Assembly (NCBI RefSeq): GCF_002982075.1
Contig: NZ_PUEJ01000013.1
Span: 62,001-126,000 of the forward strand
DNA: 64,000 bases
Origin: Labrys okinawensis
Lineage (GTDB): Bacteria; Pseudomonadota; Alphaproteobacteria; Rhizobiales; Labraceae
Direction: 5' to 3'
The first letter of the stretch is position 1. Each line of letters starts with the position of its first letter. This document shows, in pieces, positions 1-8,773 of the stretch. Below the pieces are notes generated by a model. It was not told the DNA's origin. It was given only the letters and a program-made list of their open reading frames with translations, and did not search any database. A program made the position numbers and the translations under genes.

Positions 1-2431
1 AGGTGTTGCCGGCACCGACTTCGAGCAGGACCGCCGCTGTGTCCCCGAGCAGGAGCGACAGGCCGTCGGCAAAACGGACCGGCTCGCGGAAATGACGAGC
101 CCAATAATCGGGGGATGTCGCCGCTTCACCCGTGATCCATTGGCCCGTGACGCCGGAGACATAGGGAATGGTCGGCGCCTTCAGCCCGATCTTGCGCACT
201 TCCTCGGTGAAGGGCGTGATGATCGGATCCATCATGGGAGAGTGGAAGGCATGCGAGGTGTGCAGCCGGCGGCTGACGACACCACGCGCCTTCAGCTGCG
301 CTTCCAGCGCATCGACGGCATCGTCCGGCCCGGCTGCGACACACAGAGCAGGGCCGTTGATGGCGGCGATGGCAAGATCGGCGCCCAGCAAAGGCGCAAG
401 TTCGGCCTCGGACAACCTTACCGCGAGCATTCCCCCCGGCGGGAGGTCCTGCATCAGGCGGCCACGGGCCGCAACGAGCGGCAGCACCTCTTCGAGCGTA
501 AAGACCCCGGCAAGGCAGGCCGCGACGAATTCACCGACGCTGTGCCCTATCATCGCGCTGGGCACGATCCCCCGGCTGATCCACAGCCGCGCCAAGGCAT
601 ACTCGACCGTGAAGATCGCCGGCTGTGCATAGCAGGTGGCCGCCAGGCGCTTGTGATCGTCGGCCTCGCGCTTGGCGGGATAGAGCACTTCCTTGAGATC
701 GCAATCCAGATGAGGGCGCAGGATCGCCGCACAACGGTCGATGTCGGCCCGGAAGCCTGCTTCGGCTTCATAAAGGCCCCTCCCCATATCGGGATATTGC
801 GATCCCTGTCCGGGGAACATGAACACGACGCCCGCATCGCTGACGGCCTTGAAGGCCCGAGCAGCCGGGTCGTTCAGAGCAGCGACAGCCGCCGTCCTAT
901 CGCTGCAGGCCACCGACCAACGATAGTCGAAGGCCTTGCGCCCCACCTGCAGCGTATGGGCGACATCCGCAAGCTCCAGAGCCGGATTGGCGGCCAGCCG
1001 GCCAGCCAGCTCGGCGCGGGCCTTGGCCAGGGCGGATTCGCTTCGCGCCGACAGGGTAAGGACTTCGACATCCCGGCCCACAGCACGCGGCTCCAGCGAC
1101 GGCGCCTCTTCCAGCACCACATGCACATTGGTGCCGCCAACGCCGAAAGCGCTGACACCCGCACGGCGCGGCTCGGGGCCCTCCTGCCAGTCCGTCAGCG
1201 CCGCATTGACAAAGAACGGACTGTCCTCGATGCCGAGGCGCGGATTGGGCGTCTTGAAATGCAGGGTTGCCGGCAGTTGGCGATTTTCGAGGCTGAGCGC
1301 CGTCTTGATGAAGCCGACCACACCGGCCGCCGCATCCAGATGCCCGACATTGCTCTTCACCGAGCCGATCGCGCAATACTGCCTGCCGTCGTCGCCGGTG
1401 GCCCGGAAGGCCTTTGTCAGGCCTGCAATCTCGATCGGGTCTCCGAGTGGCGTCGCGGTACCGTGGCATTCGACATAGCTGATCGAGCGGGGGTCTACCC
1501 CGGCATTGGCATGCGCCATCATGATGGCGGCGGCCTGCCCTTCCGAGCTCGGTGCGGTATAGCCGACCTTGGCGGAACCGTCATTATTGACGCCACTGCC
1601 GCGCACCACGGCATAGATGTGATCCCCGTCGGCAAGCGCGTCCTCAAGCCGCTTCAGCAGCACGGCACCGGCGCCGCTGCCGAAGACGGTGCCCCGGGCA
1701 TCGGCGTCGAAGGGGCGGCAGCGCCCATCCTCCGACACCATGCCGCCTTCCTGGGTCAGATAGCCGCGCTTTTGAGGGAAGGTGATGGAAACGCCGCCGG
1801 CAATGACCATGTCGCTCTGGAACAGCAGCAATTGCTGGCAAGCCTGCGCGATAGCCATCAGCGAGGTCGAGCAGGCCGTATTCAGGCTGAAGCTCGGGCC
1901 GTTCAGGTTGAACTTGTAGGATACACGCGTCGCCAGGAACTCCCGGCTGGCGCCAAGCAGCATCGGGTATTGCCCGACCTGGAAGGCGTTGGTGAAGTCC
2001 TCCGAGACGTCGCGATTGCCGACGACATGATGGAGGAAATATGTGTTCATGCTGCAGCCGGCGATGACGCCGATGCTGCCAGGATAGCTAGCCGGATCAT
2101 AGCCGCCATCCTCGAGCGCTTCCCAGGCGCATTCGAGGAAGACGCGATGCTGCGGGTCTGTCAGTTCCGCCTCGCGCGGATACATGCCGAAGAACTCTGC
2201 GTCGAAATATTCGACATCGGACAGGATCGGCCGGGCCCGTACGAAATTGGGCGCGCGCCGAACGTCCGGCCCGAAGGTATCTTCGAGTTCGCTGTCCTCG
2301 AAACGGGTGATCGATTCCACGCCGTTGCGCAGGTTCTGCCAAAACTCACCGACAGAACGGGCGCCGGGAAAACGGCCCGCCATGCCGATCACCGCGATGG
2401 CGTTGAGCGGAGGGTCGGAGATGGAGCTCAC
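1..2431 (-). CDS. Type I polyketide synthase module, N-terminal KS-AT part (cut by window start)
   Basis: Reading the minus strand from a GTG at 2431 gives about 810 residues with no stop before the window edge. A ketosynthase comes first: the active-site Cys lies in NTACSTS (about residue 187), the first His in VECHGTATPLGDP (about 323), and the second in SNVGHLD. An acyltransferase follows, with FPGQGSQ, the nucleophile Ser in GHSVGE (about 631) and HAFHS (about 727), a signature of malonyl-CoA-selective AT domains. The GTG start overlaps the TGA of the upstream NRPS, so the two are probably translationally coupled. The KS would accept the aminoacyl starter from the NRPS carrier protein and extend it with malonate. 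Reductive, ACP and release domains would lie outside the window. The KS-AT call is secure; the product is unknown. Confidence 0.94.
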   Translation of the reverse strand, partial: MSSISDPPLNAIAVIGMAGRFPGARSVGEFWQNLRNGVESITRFEDSELEDTFGPDVRRAPNFVRARPILSDVEYFDAEFFGMYPREAELTDPQHRVFLECAWEALEDGGYDPASYPGSIGVIAGCSMNTYFLHHVVGNRDVSEDFTNAFQVGQYPMLLGASREFLATRVSYKFNLNGPSFSLNTACSTSLMAIAQACQQLLLFQSDMVIAGGVSITFPQKRGYLTQEGGMVSEDGRCRPFDADARGTVFGSGAGAVLLKRLEDALADGDHIYAVVRGSGVNNDGSAKVGYTAPSSEGQAAAIMMAHANAGVDPRSISYVECHGTATPLGDPIEIAGLTKAFRATGDDGRQYCAIGSVKSNVGHLDAAAGVVGFIKTALSLENRQLPATLHFKTPNPRLGIEDSPFFVNAALTDWQEGPEPRRAGVSAFGVGGTNVHVVLEEAPSLEPRAVGRDVEVLTLSARSESALAKARAELAGRLAANPALELADVAHTLQVGRKAFDYRWSVACSDRTAAVAALNDPAARAFKAVSDAGVVFMFPGQGSQYPDMGRGLYEAEAGFRADIDRCAAILRPHLDCDLKEVLYPAKREADDHKRLAATCYAQPAIFTVEYALARLWISRGIVPSAMIGHSVGEFVAACLAGVFTLEEVLPLVAARGRLMQDLPPGGMLAVRLSEAELAPLLGADLAIAAINGPALCVAAGPDDAVDALEAQLKARGVVSRRLHTSHAFHSPMMDPIITPFTEEVRKIGLKAPTIPYVSGVTGQWITGEAATSPDYWARHFREPVRFADGLSLLLGDTAAVLLEVGAGNT

Positions 2432-4326
2432 CTTGCCGCTCCCATTTGGCGTTGGCGCATGCGCTGGAGCGCCTCCGCCTGCTGGCGGGCGCGCAGATTT
2501 TCGGGCCTGGCCGCAGGGGCCGCGGCAGGCGCGGTGCTCGAGCGGATGAAATTGGCGAGAGCCGCGATGGTGGGACGCTCGAACACATCGCTCAGGCGAA
2601 GCTCGGGATGGATGCTTTCCTGGATTTCGGCGAGAACCGTGAGGATCTGCAGTGAACTGCCGCCCTGGTCGAAGAAGTTGACCTTGGTGCTGACGTCGGG
2701 CACGGACAGAACCCGCGACCAGATGGCCGCAATCTTCTGTTCAAGCTCGTCGCGCGCCTCGGGCACGATCGGACTGGTGGTAAAAGTCGGGCTCGGCAGC
2801 GCCTTGCGGTCGAGCTTGCCATTCTCGGTCATCGGCAATTCGCCGAGATCGACGAAGGCGAAGGGAAGCATGTAGTCCGGCAGCGTCTGCGCCAGATGCG
2901 CCTTCAGGGTAGCGGCATCCGCAGGCGTTGCCGAAGGCACGATATAGGCGACCAGCTTCGCCTCGCCAGGGCCGTCCGTGCGAGCAATCACGGCGCAAGC
3001 CGTTACGGCCGGGTGGCGCATGAGCTGATTTTCGATTTCCCCGGTCTCGATGCGGAAGCCGCGGATCTTCACCTGATGATCGCTGCGCCCGAGATATTCG
3101 AGATCGCCATCCGCCGTACGCCGGACGAGATCGCCGGTCTTGTATAGCTTTTCGACGGGCTGATCGTCCGAGGGACGCCAATCGATGAAACGCTCTGCCG
3201 TCAGCTCGGGACGGTTGAGATAACCGAGGCAGACTCCCTCCCCGCCGACATAGATCTCGCCTTCCTCGCCCACCGGCACAGGCTTGCGGTTCTCGTCGAG
3301 CACATGCACGGTCAGATCGGGGATCGGCACACCGATCAGGCTCGCCCTGGTGCCGTCGAGTTCGGCCGCAGACACCGGGCGGTAGGTCACGAAGACGGTG
3401 GTTTCGGTGATGCCATACATATTGATGATGCGCGGCTTGGTATCACCATAGCGGTTGAACCAGGGGCGCAGCATCTGGAACTCCAGCGCTTCGCCGCCGA
3501 GAATCACGTAGCGCAGAGCCAAGACGGATGCCTCCGGCCGGCGCCGGTCCACTTCGATCAAGGTGCGGAAGGCGGAGGGCGTCTGGTTGAGCACGGTCAC
3601 TTTTTCCCGGACGAGCAGGTCCAGGAAATCCTCGGGCGAGCGGCTGACCCGGTGGGGCACCACCACCACACGCCCGCCATAGACCAGCGCTCCCCAGATT
3701 TCCCACACGGAAAAGTCGAAGGCATGCGAATGGAAGAAGGTCCACACATCCTCGGGACCGAAGCCGAACCAATGGTCGGTTGCATGGAAGAGCCGCACGA
3801 CATTGTGGTGCGACAGCCTGCAACCCTTCGGGCGGCCGGTGGAGCCCGACGTATAGATGACGTAAATGAGCGACTGGGGATCGATCGCTATGTCCGGATT
3901 GGTAACCGGTTCGGCGCCGAGACTGCCGGCATCCTGATCCAGCAAAATCATCGGCAGGTCGCTCGGCGGCAGCGTCGGACGGCCCGTGGTCGTGGTCACG
4001 AATGCCAGCGGCTTGGCATCCTCCAGCGTGAAGGTCAGCCGCTCGCGTGGATAGCTCGGATCGAGCGGCAGATAGGCGGCACCGGATTTCATGATGCCCA
4101 GCATGCCCACGACCATGTCGATCGACCGCTCCAGGCCGATGGCGACCAGCGTGTTGGGCTTCACCCCCATCTTGAGCAGGCGGTGAGCGAGCTGGTTGGC
4201 ACGAGCGTTCAATTCGCCGAAGGTGATCGAAACGCCGTCGCAGGTCACCGCGAGGCTATCCGGGCGAAGCGCGGCCTGCTCGCTGATCAATTGATGGACG
4301 GAAAGATTGGTCTGAAACGCCTTCAC
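2428..4326 (-). CDS. NRPS loading module, adenylation domain plus peptidyl carrier protein (threonine-like pocket)
   Basis: About 632 residues. The adenylation domain carries core motifs A3 (YTSGSTGRPKG, near 160), A4 (FDFSVWEIWG), A5 (NMYGITETT) and A10 (NGKLDRKAL). The PCP has the phosphopantetheine Ser in FFDQGGSSL, near residue 558. There is no condensation domain, so this looks like an initiating module that adenylates one amino acid and hands it to the downstream PKS. Aligning by eye to GrsA gives the pocket code D-F-W-N-I-G-M-V-F-K. This differs from the threonine code DFWNIGMVHK only at the ninth position. The C-terminus ends in an Arg/Gln-rich helix-like tail that could dock to the PKS. 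The GTG at 4326 was chosen; a TTG at 4341 in frame is the alternative, and neither has a strong Shine-Dalgarno. Confidence 0.93.
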   Translation of the reverse strand: MKAFQTNLSVHQLISEQAALRPDSLAVTCDGVSITFGELNARANQLAHRLLKMGVKPNTLVAIGLERSIDMVVGMLGIMKSGAAYLPLDPSYPRERLTFTLEDAKPLAFVTTTTGRPTLPPSDLPMILLDQDAGSLGAEPVTNPDIAIDPQSLIYVIYTSGSTGRPKGCRLSHHNVVRLFHATDHWFGFGPEDVWTFFHSHAFDFSVWEIWGALVYGGRVVVVPHRVSRSPEDFLDLLVREKVTVLNQTPSAFRTLIEVDRRRPEASVLALRYVILGGEALEFQMLRPWFNRYGDTKPRIINMYGITETTVFVTYRPVSAAELDGTRASLIGVPIPDLTVHVLDENRKPVPVGEEGEIYVGGEGVCLGYLNRPELTAERFIDWRPSDDQPVEKLYKTGDLVRRTADGDLEYLGRSDHQVKIRGFRIETGEIENQLMRHPAVTACAVIARTDGPGEAKLVAYIVPSATPADAATLKAHLAQTLPDYMLPFAFVDLGELPMTENGKLDRKALPSPTFTTSPIVPEARDELEQKIAAIWSRVLSVPDVSTKVNFFDQGGSSLQILTVLAEIQESIHPELRLSDVFERPTIAALANFIRSSTAPAAAPAARPENLRARQQAEALQRMRQRQMGAAR

Positions 4327-5109
4327 GGAGCCCCCATGCAAAATCGTGTAACAACCGCCCCGGAAGATCGCTCTGCCGCAGGCACGCCGCCAAGACGCCG
4401 CTACCGGCGCCCTGCAGCTCGAATGTGATATTCTTTGCTTTCCTTCGACTCCTGGGGCGGCGAGAGGTGCCGAGTCACGATAGAGCGCGAACCGGAGTAC
4501 TCCGGCTTTCGAATGCGTCGCGTGCGCTTTCGCACATTCCCCGGCAAACCAGCCCCGTAATTGAGTCGAACATTCCCAGGTCAGCTATTGCCTTTCTCCG
4601 TCCAGATATGAGCGAGCAATATCTCAATATCCATGCGAACTTATGTTTCGAAATTCTGCGTGATTTTACCGTGAAACGAAAAAATCTTCACAGGTAGATT
4701 TTCGAACTTACAGGGTATATTACCTTCTACGAAGGAATTATTGGAGTGGTAGGCTCCCTACGCTTCCCTGACTGCGCCCAACCAAAATGAGGGTTTGCGG
4801 CAGGCAAGAAAACAGCTGAAGCTCAATGCAGACCCAAAGAACCCATCCAACGAAACACTGCCATTATTGTAGTGTTCGAAGATCACCGCCTCAATTCGGG
4901 AAATTGAATGCCCCTCCCCCACCCGATAGGCAAACTCGGACCAAAAGGAGTAGCGCCTATCGATCCCGCGGGCGCACACCACTAAGCCGATAGCCGTACG
5001 CTCCGGCTCTAAAGGTGGGAGCGACGGCGGACGCTTCGCAGCGACCGTTCCACACGGGAAAAGTTGCGCGCCGAGCTCAATGCTGATCCTCTAGAATCAA
5101 TCAATCGCC
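4327..5109. other. Intergenic region between the divergent NRPS and PPTase genes
   Basis: Nearly 780 bases without a convincing gene. The stretch from about 4600 to 4760 is clearly richer in A and T than the flanking coding DNA, as expected for promoters of the divergent NRPS (minus) and phosphopantetheinyl transferase (plus) genes. A perfect 14-bp palindrome lies at 4492-4505. The short open frames here have no start signal or recognisable product. Confidence 0.6.
4492..4505. promoter_or_regulatory. Perfect palindrome CCGGAGTACTCCGG upstream of the NRPS gene
   Basis: A 14-bp exact inverted repeat about 165 bases upstream of the NRPS start and in a non-coding gap. Its size and place fit a dimeric regulator site, for example for the LuxR protein encoded at 6757-7491. 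No experimental or consensus link is available and a chance palindrome is possible. Confidence 0.4.
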
Positions 5110-5844
5110 GTGCCAGTAGAAGCCAAGCTTTCGATGCCCCCTCGTCCGCCCACTCCACCCGCTTCCCGGGACGTTCATGTCTGGCAATGGGATCTCGACG
5201 CCGACGAGGGTAGCCTCGACCGCAACTGGGAGATTTTGTCGGAAGAGGAACGCGTGCGCGCCGATAAATTCCGCTTCGAACGGCATCGTCGCCGCTTCGT
5301 GGCAGCGCGCGGGAGGCTCAGGCAAATTCTCGCCGATTACCTCGCAATGTCCCCGCAAGCGGTCGGATTCGGCTATGGCGACGAAGGCAAGCCCTTCTGC
5401 ACCACCCAGCCCTCGGAATGGCGGATCTGCTTCAATCTGAGCCATAGCGACAATAGGGCAGCCCTCGCCGTCGCGAACGATTTCGAGATCGGCATCGACA
5501 TCGAGCATGTTCGCACGATCGAGGACGGCGTCGCATTGCAAGTGTTCTCACCTGCCGAGCGCACGCAATTCGACGCATTGCCGCCCGGGGAGCGGCAAAG
5601 CGTCTTTTTCGAAAATTGGACCCGCAAGGAGGCGTGCCTGAAGGCGCTCGGCACGGGCTTTGCTCACCCGCCGACCCATTTCGAATTCGATCTTGCCATC
5701 GGGGGCGACACGGCACCCCGCTTCGTCGGTGGCGATGCCGAAGAAGCGAAATGTTGGCGCATTCGCGCTCTGAGATCCGCTATGAACCGCACTGGCTCGG
5801 TGGCAGCACGGCGCCTCGATTGGTCGATCGTCGAAATGAACTGA
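5110..5844 (+). CDS. Sfp-type 4'-phosphopantetheinyl transferase
   Basis: A 244-residue protein of the Sfp/AcpT family, which moves the phosphopantetheine arm of CoA onto the serine of carrier proteins. Visible signatures are FNLSHS (about 108), the magnesium-binding GIDIEHV (about 128) and WTRKEACLKALG (about 170). Length is normal for the Sfp class. The first codon is GTG at 5110. An in-frame ATG at 5134 is an alternative, and neither has a clear ribosome site. It lies divergently beside the NRPS-PKS genes and is the likely activator of their PCP and ACP domains. It ends about 200 bases before the convergent luxI gene. Confidence 0.93.
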   Translation: MPVEAKLSMPPRPPTPPASRDVHVWQWDLDADEGSLDRNWEILSEEERVRADKFRFERHRRRFVAARGRLRQILADYLAMSPQAVGFGYGDEGKPFCTTQPSEWRICFNLSHSDNRAALAVANDFEIGIDIEHVRTIEDGVALQVFSPAERTQFDALPPGERQSVFFENWTRKEACLKALGTGFAHPPTHFEFDLAIGGDTAPRFVGGDAEEAKCWRIRALRSAMNRTGSVAARRLDWSIVEMN

Positions 5845-6041
5845 CGGGCGGCACCGGCCACTATGCCGATACGCCGGACAGACGAACGCAAAGGGTCCGC
5901 ACCCTTTGAGGCCTATGACACCTCGGCAAGCGCTACCGAAACCTGGCGAAGGGATCCGGCTCGCACCCGCGAGGCAATCGCAAGGAGCTGCAGCCAGGCG
6001 CCGCAGCTCAATGAACGCCTCTACCCACCCGTAACTGCGGC

Positions 6042-6680
6042 TTAAGCCGCAACCGCGTGGACCTGCGTCTCGGAGCGCAGAACCGAACCAGTGATCTGGC
6101 CGGCTGCAGCGATCCCGGCGCGCATCTCCTCGCTGATCTCGAAAAGACCGGCATAGGTCATCACGCGGCCGATTCTGGTGGGTACACCAATGATATCCGC
6201 CGGACAATTGGCGAGCTTGAAGATGCGGGCCATACGCGCATCGTAGACGGACACCACGAAATCGATGCCGGCAAGCATGCCGACCTCGACGATGCCGCAC
6301 AGCAGCTCGGTCGTGACCGAATGCAGGCGGCGACTGCCGTCACTTGCCAGATCCGGATCGATCGCAAAGCGAGAGCTTTCCCAAATCAGCGGGCTCTCCA
6401 CAATTTCGCCATCCGGCAGCAGTACTGAAAAGACGTCGCGCAGCATATTGGGACCAGTCGTCGGCAACAGGCGCAGACCACCTTCAACACGGCCCGTGTA
6501 TTGATTTCGCGATATCAAGTAAACGGGGTCGCAATCATCGAAATAATCGATTTCGCGACCATTCGAAACGTTGACGTCCCAATCAAGCCTGTCTTTAAAG
6601 ACCCTTGCACGCATCTGGTAAAGTGCATCCAGGGTTTCGGTATGTAAATGACGTTCGTAACTTTGAATGACTTCAATCAT
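6042..6680 (-). CDS. Acyl-homoserine-lactone synthase, LuxI family
   Basis: A 212-residue autoinducer synthase that makes N-acyl-homoserine lactones from S-adenosylmethionine and an acyl donor. The invariant residues of the family can be placed: R24, F28, W34, D45, D48, R70, E101 and R104, in segments such as MRARVF, IDYFDD, GGLRL and IWESSRF. A GGAGGG ribosome site stands 8 bases before the ATG. It lies 76 bases downstream of a luxR gene on the same strand, the usual quorum-sensing pair. Acyl chain length cannot be read from the sequence. It could answer to the LuxR next door through the palindrome at 6736-6750. Confidence 0.95.
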   Translation of the reverse strand: MIEVIQSYERHLHTETLDALYQMRARVFKDRLDWDVNVSNGREIDYFDDCDPVYLISRNQYTGRVEGGLRLLPTTGPNMLRDVFSVLLPDGEIVESPLIWESSRFAIDPDLASDGSRRLHSVTTELLCGIVEVGMLAGIDFVVSVYDARMARIFKLANCPADIIGVPTRIGRVMTYAGLFEISEEMRAGIAAAGQITGSVLRSETQVHAVAA

Positions 6681-6735
6681 CGAACAGACCCTCCGTCGGA
6701 ATCTGCTCGAATTTATTGGCCACTTATTCCCTTAG

Positions 6736-6750
6736 AAATACGGCGTATTT
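6736..6750. promoter_or_regulatory. Short inverted repeat AAATACggcGTATTT upstream of luxI
   Basis: Six-base arms around a 3-base centre, in the 76-base gap between luxR and luxI, 56 bases before the luxI start. The position suits a lux-box-like operator, though it does not match the classical 20-bp lux box. It may instead be part of the luxR transcript end. Confidence 0.35.
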
Positions 6751-6756
6751 GACGGG

Positions 6757-7491
6757 TTACCTCGATCCGAAAAAAATGCTCATATTCATTGCCTTGGCGA
6801 CGGCATGAGTAACATTGGTTGCATTCAGTTTTGCTCGAGCCAGATCGAGGTAAAAACGCACCGTCCGATCCGAAAGGGAGAGTATCGTCGCAGTTTCCGA
6901 GACTGTTTTGCCGCGGGCAACCCATTTCAGGCATTCGATCTCACGCGGAGAAAGATGGACTTCCTCTTCTTCAACGGCCTCCGTCCGCAGGATGGCATTG
7001 TGGATGTGGTAGGCCAAGACCTGGAAGTCGCGCTGGAACGCTCCCAACGTCTGATCCCATTCCTGATCGGAGACGTCGCTGGTGATGGTGAAGAGTGCGC
7101 GCTCGCCGTGGCGGCCGCGGATAGGGAAGGTCAGGCCCTGGCGCCCGAGCCCAAATTCGGCAGCCTCGCCGAAAAAGGCACGGAGCTTCGATCCCTTCAG
7201 GTCGAATTTGCGCCAGTCAATGGGCAGGACAGCCGAAAACCCCTCCCTTAGAACAGGATCTATTCTAACGTAATTTTCACTCTTATAGTGCTCAACCCAA
7301 TCATCGGAGTAAGTAACAGCCAAATAGGGATCGTCGCCATTAGAGCTAGGAATATTTACAGCAAAATAAGCCGCTGTGCGCAATCCATAACTCTGAACAA
7401 CGCGATTCAACATCCCTTTTACGTCGCGAGACGTCGGTACACTGCCAATCTCATCGACAATATCATAATATATCTTGTCGAGCGCTCTCAT
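6757..7491 (-). CDS. Autoinducer-binding transcription factor, LuxR family
   Basis: About 244 residues. The N-terminal autoinducer domain shows the conserved ligand-pocket residues in SDDWVEHY, VRIDPV and PIDW and the FGLGRQGLTFP segment. The C-terminal GerE/LuxR helix-turn-helix runs from LSPREIECLKW through KTVSETATILSLSDRTV. The ATG at 7491 was chosen because AGGGGGCGG precedes it. An in-frame TTG at 7530 would add 13 residues without a ribosome site. It is transcribed towards luxI and is the predicted receptor for the signal made by that synthase. The adjacent NRPS-PKS and PPTase genes are probable targets. Confidence 0.94.
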   Translation of the reverse strand: MRALDKIYYDIVDEIGSVPTSRDVKGMLNRVVQSYGLRTAAYFAVNIPSSNGDDPYLAVTYSDDWVEHYKSENYVRIDPVLREGFSAVLPIDWRKFDLKGSKLRAFFGEAAEFGLGRQGLTFPIRGRHGERALFTITSDVSDQEWDQTLGAFQRDFQVLAYHIHNAILRTEAVEEEEVHLSPREIECLKWVARGKTVSETATILSLSDRTVRFYLDLARAKLNATNVTHAVAKAMNMSIFFGSR

Positions 7492-7786
7492 ATGCCGCCC
7501 CCTAAACCTCGGGGCGGTATGATAGTGCAAAACGTAGCGGGATGCTAGTTCCTAGATTACTTCGCGAGCGCCTGGCGCGATAGGTTGAAGACTTAGATTA
7601 TATACTTCAATGTCTCTTTAAATCTCGAAAGTAGAGCGGCAGCACTCTGAGTTCATTTCAGTCTGGTGTTAGTTAGTCGCTAATCAACAAAGGTTGATCG
7701 GTTGAGTATCTGTCAAGAAACGGCAGCCGTTTCAATCTTCGATACGACGATGTTTCGCCATTCCCGCGAACGGTGGGGTCGAACCG
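7492..7786. other. Promoter gap between divergent luxR and the small ORF
   Basis: Nearly 300 bases of lower-GC non-coding sequence between luxR (minus) and the small gene at 7787 (plus). It should hold the luxR promoter. No convincing lux box or longer inverted repeat was seen. Confidence 0.5.
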
Positions 7787-8005
7787 ATGATAAACAAGGG
7801 TCACGACGTAATGCCTAAAGTTCAACAGAGTCAATCGATGGTCACCATTGATGACGACACCGGCACGATCACCATCGATCTGGTGGCTTATGGACCGGTG
7901 CGAATCGTGATGACGGCCGATGGTGACATTGAAGTCGAGGGACGTAGCATCCTGAACACGGCTCATTGGACGAGTTTTGGTAACGAGCTTCCCAAGCGAG
8001 CCTGA
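7787..8005 (+). CDS. Small protein of unknown function
   Basis: A 72-residue frame beginning at an ATG preceded by GGTGGGG, with a second possible ATG at 7811. The middle is rich in alternating acidic and beta-branched residues (VTIDDDTGTITIDLVAYG, then RIVMTADGDIEVEGR), suggesting a small all-beta domain. No family is recognised. It lies divergently from luxR inside the metabolite locus and is followed by a hairpin at 8056-8088. That context makes it more likely to be real than most short frames nearby, but it remains uncertain. Confidence 0.5.
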   Translation: MINKGHDVMPKVQQSQSMVTIDDDTGTITIDLVAYGPVRIVMTADGDIEVEGRSILNTAHWTSFGNELPKRA

Positions 8006-8055
8006 CAGTCGCCGTCGCGAGCCTGGTTGAGATCGAATATATTCTGCCGATGATG

Positions 8056-8088
8056 GAAACCCGGGGCGGCCATGTCGCCACGGGTTTC
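8056..8088 (+). terminator. Hairpin after the small ORF
   Basis: GAAACCCG (8056-8063) pairs with CGGGTTTC (8081-8088), with an inner GGCG/CGCC pairing and a short loop. It lies 50 bases past the stop at 8005. No T-run follows, so termination is only a possibility. Confidence 0.4.
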
Positions 8089-8773
8089 GCTCGTGCCGTC
8101 CCGGCCTCGCCGAAACGGGTATTATTCATGGTATCTCCTCAGCAGTATCGGCAAGACCTGGCCTTCGCGCCTGCAGCTTACCCCCTCCTTGCGATTTGCC
8201 CGGGCGCGGCGCCACAGGTTCGATCGTATTTCCGCAAGCCTCCAATCCCGTCGATACTGTATATCTTCTCGGTGGTGCACGCTCCTTATCCGGATTCTAG
8301 CGCCGATCCGGCGCGCCCATCGATGCTGCTCTGCCCCCGTCCGTCACCGGTAGTGACGTAGCGCTATCAACAGGCGATCAGATTCGTTGCATAAGGCGTG
8401 GGGGATACCGCACCGCCCAACATACGCCGCCCGAGAGGTGGCCCCCCCATGCGGGGAAGCCGCCGCCCCCCGGGCATGGCTGGTACCATCCTGCCCGTTC
8501 TCGCTCGTGCCATGATCTGAAGGCAATGTGCGAAATCGCACATCGCAGTCCGGCGCCATGGTGTTTCTCACTCAGGCGGTGGGTGGTTGCCCTGGTGTCA
8601 AGAAACGGCGTCGAATCCAAGTCATTTCAAGCCTGCTTTCTTGGCTCAGGACGGCGACAAGTCTAATATTTCTCCAAAAAGAAAACTATCTTCGTCTTCG
8701 GTCGCGAGAATTTGGAAGTTTGACATTTTGCTGAAAGTCCTTGCCTATTTCGCAATTGGAGGAGGGGAAGCAG
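8089..8773. other. Non-coding gap before the LuxR/NarL-type regulator
   Basis: Nearly 700 bases. Several overlapping frames of 70 to 100 codons exist on both strands but lack ribosome sites and recognisable products. The last 150 bases are less GC-rich and probably contain the promoter of the regulator at 8774. Nothing else is seen. Confidence 0.5.

Noticed and set aside
92-2875. A 927-codon open frame on the plus strand
   Set aside because: It is antisense to the KS-AT domains and the NRPS carrier domain, whose motifs are unambiguous on the minus strand. Long shadow frames are common in DNA this GC-rich.
4425-4697. A possible 90-residue protein in the NRPS/PPTase promoter gap
   Set aside because: Spans the palindrome and the AT-rich promoter stretch; codon use is unlike neighbouring genes and there is no ribosome site.
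8050-8361. A possible 103-residue protein
   Set aside because: Overlaps the hairpin at 8056-8088 and has no start signal or family resemblance.
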